A DNA stretch of 9,727 nt from Sutterella sp. (GTDB lineage: Bacteria; Pseudomonadota; Gammaproteobacteria; Burkholderiales; Burkholderiaceae_F). Every line of letters starts with the position of its first letter. Positions within the stretch are counted from its first letter, which is position 1. Of this stretch, positions 7,274 to 9,727 are shown in pieces. Location of the stretch: assembly GCA_003543795.1 (NCBI GenBank), contig DNBE01000064.1:1-9727 (forward strand), read 5' to 3'. The translations under genes and the position numbers were made by a program. Under the pieces are notes generated by a model. It was not told where the DNA came from. It saw only the letters and a program-made list of their open reading frames with translations, and made no database searches.

Positions 7274-7278
7274 TCCTT
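7274..7278 (-). promoter_or_regulatory. Ribosome binding site that decides the surA start
   Basis: On the minus strand the lptD stop reads TAAGGA, so AAGGA uses the last two bases of the stop codon. Spacing is zero to the first ATG (7273) and nine bases to the in-frame ATG at 7264. The second is the normal distance and is preferred. Confidence 0.65.
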
Positions 7279-9493
7279 ATCGTGCGAAAGCGGCCTTCTC
7301 GTAGCCCGGGATGTTGCGGCGCAACACTTCCATCGGCGAACTTCCCACGGAACCGAGTCCGCGAAGTTCAAGTTGCAAGAAGAAGTTGTTCGTGTATTTG
7401 TTGTCGCCCTTAAGATAGCGCTGAGCGACAAAGCGCAAAGACCAACAGTTACGCAAGTATTCGACGCCAGCTAAGGCTTCGACCATGCGTTTTCCGTAAA
7501 GCGAGTAATTGTAGCGAGCTAAACCGTAAAGGTTGCCCGAAATCGGCCATTGGGCGGCGAAATCGACCTGACGGATGTGATCGTCGGGGGTTTCGGGCGC
7601 GTAATTGTGGCGATAATAAAGGCCGACGACAGAAGATGTCTTCGGTTGCCAACGGATGCCGACGTTCGCGCGGGTCACACGAGTGAGTTCACGCGAGTAT
7701 TGCGCGGCAGACGTAAAGTGCACCGTCTTCGTGAAATTTAAGTCGAAAGCTGCGAGGTAATCGGGCATACGTTTTGTCGTCGTGCCACGACCGTTTTGTA
7801 AGGAGAGCGAGACGTCTTGCGGCTTAAAGTAGTAGCGCTCGCCGATCGCGGCGCGAGCCCACTCGTAGCCCGTCGCGTCGAGAATACGGCTCGTTAGCGC
7901 GGCAGTAAGGCTATTGGTGTGCGAGATACGATCTCGACCCGTAAAGAGGTTTTCTTCAAAGAGTCCGCCGAAACTCAAATCCGCGATCGCGGAATCGAAA
8001 GTCGGCATGCGACTTTGATTGCGATAGGGCGTGTAGGCGTAAAAGAGTCTCGGTTCGAGCGTTTGGGTGAGCGCTTTGCCTTTGAGTTCGAAGGCTCGAT
8101 CGAAAATAAGACCGGTATCGAAACTATAGGTCGGCGCAAAAAGACTCGAATGACGGTCGTAGCGAGAAGCGACAGATGCGTTAAGGCTATTGAAGTCTTT
8201 GAGACGGTAACTTAAAGCCGTGACGCGAACCTTGGGTGTGGCAAACCACCATGAACCGCGCATCGGGTAGGAGAGCGCCTGCGTCGCGTAAAAACGATTC
8301 CCTTGGGCTTTCACGTCTTTGTCGGGGTGGGTAAAGCGTGTCACTTCGGCTAAGCCCGAAAGCTCGAACCCCGCGAGGTCGCTAAAGAACATCCGACCCG
8401 TCCATTGCGGCGCTTTGCTATAGGGCTTTGCGTATTGCGTACCGTTTTCTCGCTCGAGGGCCTGTCCCTTGTGGACGACAAGCGACGTGGAAAAATGCTG
8501 CCAGCCGTAGGACACGCCCGCGATTTGATCGAGAATATCTGTCGCGCCGTCATAGGCGTTTGATGAGAAGTCTCGGAAGTACTGGCCGTCCGAAACCCGA
8601 TGGTAATCGACCCAGTAGTTAAAGCCGCTCGTGTGTCCGCGCAGTTTGACGCCCGCTTCGTAGCGCGATTTTTTACGTTCGGAGTCGTGCTGCAACCAAT
8701 CGTAGGTAAAGCTCGAGGCGAAAGCGTCGGTTAATAGACGAAATTCGTTACCGAGAATTACACCTCGCCGACTCATCACGTGCGGCGTAAAGGTGTAGTC
8801 GTAATTGGGCGCGATGTTCCAATAGATGGGAACCGTGACTTCGGCGCCTTTTGAAGACGAATACCCGAAGCTCGGCAATAAAACGCCGGAGGTGCGCTTA
8901 GTCGTGGCGGGTAGTGCCGCCCACGGCAACACGGCAACGGGGACACCGCCTGCGTAGAAACTCGCGCCCTTAATAAAGGCATATTCGGTCGCGTCGTCGA
9001 TTTCGACCGAGTCCGCCGCAATCCACCAGCTTTCGTCACCCGCGGGACAAGTTGTTAAGCGCGAGCCCTCGAAATTGGTCGATACGCCGTTTTTAAATTC
9101 GATGCTATCTGCGTGCCCGCGAATGCCGTTAGGCGAATAAGTAAATTCGACATCTTGCATTTCGCCCGATTCGTCGGCAAGCGCGTAACGCATCTCGGGG
9201 CTAAAAAAGTGTAAGTCGCCTTTACGAAGGCTTGCCCGACCTCTGGCCGTAACGACGTCCGTTGACTGTTTATAGACGATGGTATCGGCTTTGACTTCGG
9301 TCGTATTTTGCGACACGCTCGCGCGTCCGGTGAGAACGACGGTATCGGACGACGTACGAATGTCATCGGCCGAAATGACGGTGTCTTGCGATTGCGCGAA
9401 GGCCATCTCGGAGATTGCGAACGTGAGCGCGAGACATAAAGCGGCTCGAGCAAACGGCGGGCAAAGGGCGTTTTCGGTTGAGAATCTGGACAT
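7277..9493 (-). CDS. lptD: LPS-assembly outer membrane protein LptD
   Basis: LptD is the outer-membrane beta-barrel that, with the lipoprotein LptE, inserts lipopolysaccharide into the outer leaflet. From the ATG at 9491-9493 it has 738 residues. A signal peptide (hydrophobic core LCLALTFAI, probable cut after AFA before QSQD) is followed by the periplasmic OstA/LptA-like domain (about 38-150, with ISADDIRTSS and RGRASLRKGDLHFF). After it come the linker TTCPAGDESWW, RTSGVLLPSFGYSSSKG at the start of the barrel, and a long aromatic-rich beta-barrel ending in NNFFLQLELRGLGSVG. In the mature chain I see only two cysteines, C149 (TTCP) and C683 (RNCW); E. coli LptD has four. A TTG nine bases upstream could add three residues but has no better binding site. 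First gene of lptD-surA-rsmA. Confidence 0.96.
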   Translation of the reverse strand: MSRFSTENALCPPFARAALCLALTFAISEMAFAQSQDTVISADDIRTSSDTVVLTGRASVSQNTTEVKADTIVYKQSTDVVTARGRASLRKGDLHFFSPEMRYALADESGEMQDVEFTYSPNGIRGHADSIEFKNGVSTNFEGSRLTTCPAGDESWWIAADSVEIDDATEYAFIKGASFYAGGVPVAVLPWAALPATTKRTSGVLLPSFGYSSSKGAEVTVPIYWNIAPNYDYTFTPHVMSRRGVILGNEFRLLTDAFASSFTYDWLQHDSERKKSRYEAGVKLRGHTSGFNYWVDYHRVSDGQYFRDFSSNAYDGATDILDQIAGVSYGWQHFSTSLVVHKGQALERENGTQYAKPYSKAPQWTGRMFFSDLAGFELSGLAEVTRFTHPDKDVKAQGNRFYATQALSYPMRGSWWFATPKVRVTALSYRLKDFNSLNASVASRYDRHSSLFAPTYSFDTGLIFDRAFELKGKALTQTLEPRLFYAYTPYRNQSRMPTFDSAIADLSFGGLFEENLFTGRDRISHTNSLTAALTSRILDATGYEWARAAIGERYYFKPQDVSLSLQNGRGTTTKRMPDYLAAFDLNFTKTVHFTSAAQYSRELTRVTRANVGIRWQPKTSSVVGLYYRHNYAPETPDDHIRQVDFAAQWPISGNLYGLARYNYSLYGKRMVEALAGVEYLRNCWSLRFVAQRYLKGDNKYTNNFFLQLELRGLGSVGSSPMEVLRRNIPGYEKAAFAR

Positions 9494-9529
9494 ACTCGGC
9501 AACGTTTTGCTAGCAGTGGTAATCCGTCA

Positions 9530-9535
9530 ATTATA
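9530..9535 (-). promoter_or_regulatory. Candidate -10 box for lptD-surA-rsmA
   Basis: The minus strand reads TATAAT exactly, about 36 bases before the lptD ATG at 9493, which would give a 5' leader of roughly 30 bases. At a 16-18 base spacing upstream I see no good -35 match (AAGGAT at 17), and no extended -10 TG. It lies in the gap of about 108 bases shared with the divergent amgK gene. A TTAAAAT stretch at 9561-9567 might serve the opposite direction, but its -35 is also poor. Positions are direct; promoter function is inferred. Confidence 0.4.
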
Positions 9536-9601
9536 GCTAACCGAAGGGGTTCATCCTTAATTAAAATGCGCTCAAGAGTGTTTAACGACTTGGGTGTAAC
9601 G

Positions 9602-9727
9602 ATGACGGAAGTCAAAGCCGATAGAGCCGCTTTAAGGCAAGCGTGGGTTGAAAACGTCGGAAAACGGTATCAAATCGATCCGTCAAGCGCGACGAGCGCG
9701 TCTTCTGACGCTTCTTTTAGAAGCTAT
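9602..9727 (+). CDS. amgK: AmgK-like cell-wall sugar (MurNAc/GlcNAc) 1-kinase, N-terminal fragment (cut by window edge)
   Basis: Only the first 42 codons are present. They contain SASSDASFRSY (32-42), which matches the N-terminal (A)DASFRRYFR signature of the aminoglycoside-phosphotransferase-fold kinases encoded next to lptD in many beta- and gammaproteobacteria. In Pseudomonas AmgK phosphorylates the anomeric position of MurNAc or GlcNAc in a peptidoglycan recycling route completed by the nucleotidyltransferase MurU. The divergent position beside lptD supports this reading. The start is uncertain: the ATG at 9602 has only a weak GGGTG upstream, and in-frame ATG (9566) and GTG (9578) codons exist, adding up to 12 residues. 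ATP-binding and catalytic motifs lie outside the window, so the symbol rests on the short signature plus context. Confidence 0.7.
   Translation, partial: MTEVKADRAALRQAWVENVGKRYQIDPSSATSASSDASFRSY

Noticed and set aside
9500..9502. TTG as the lptD start
   Set aside because: It would add only three residues before the signal peptide and has no better ribosome binding site than the ATG at 9493.
9055..9615. 186-codon minus-strand open frame at the 5' end of lptD
   Set aside because: It overlaps the lptD signal peptide and N-domain in another frame of the same strand and is rich in R, S and P; no recognisable protein.
1..9727. An undescribed defence, mobile or biosynthetic system
   Set aside because: All long frames are accounted for by known housekeeping families with short gaps; I found no transposase, integrase, array of spaced repeats, tRNA-like fold or unexplained gene-length stretch.

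Overview
This window is ordinary bacterial housekeeping DNA dominated by cell-envelope and translation genes. It reads as betaproteobacterial: an alpha2beta2 glycyl-tRNA synthetase (separate glyQ and glyS), an lptD-surA-rsmA operon, an LptD/SurA outer-membrane pathway and an AmgK-type kinase beside lptD. Base composition is close to balanced by eye, leucine is rarely coded by CTG in glyS, and intergenic gaps are short. Together with the gene order this suggests a Burkholderiales lineage, perhaps Sutterellaceae (Sutterella/Parasutterella-like). The family assignment is inference; only the protein families are read directly.

Left half, plus strand: the 3' part of lnt (1-597, open at the left edge), then glyQ (650-1552) and glyS (1572-3659) 19 bases apart. 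A long hairpin followed by a T-run (3671-3715) probably ends or attenuates the lnt-glyQS transcript. A PlsC-type acyltransferase (3731-4480) and a YgjP/DUF45-type zinc metallohydrolase (4499-5182) follow.

Right half, minus strand: lptD (7277-9493), surA (5948-7264) and rsmA (5164-5943) form a very tight operon read leftwards, with gaps of 12 bases (3 if the upstream surA ATG is used) and 4 bases. The operon meets the DUF45 gene tail to tail. The two coding regions overlap by 19 bases inside a perfect 21-base inverted repeat that encodes both C-termini. At the right edge the first 42 codons of an amgK-like sugar kinase (9602-9727, plus strand) diverge from lptD across a gap of about 108 bases.

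Together the genes cover lipoprotein N-acylation (Lnt), phospholipid acylation (PlsC-like), LPS export to the outer surface (LptD), outer-membrane protein folding (SurA, which also assists LptD assembly), peptidoglycan sugar recycling (AmgK), and translation (GlyQS, RsmA). From memory of related genomes, gmhB, gloA and pdxA often interrupt this cluster and are absent here. I found no mobile element, CRISPR array, tRNA or rRNA, and no gene cassette that looks like an undescribed system. The points worth a second look are small: the shared convergent palindrome, the glyS-plsC hairpin, the reduced cysteine set of LptD, and divergence from the family consensus in the Lnt C-terminal half.
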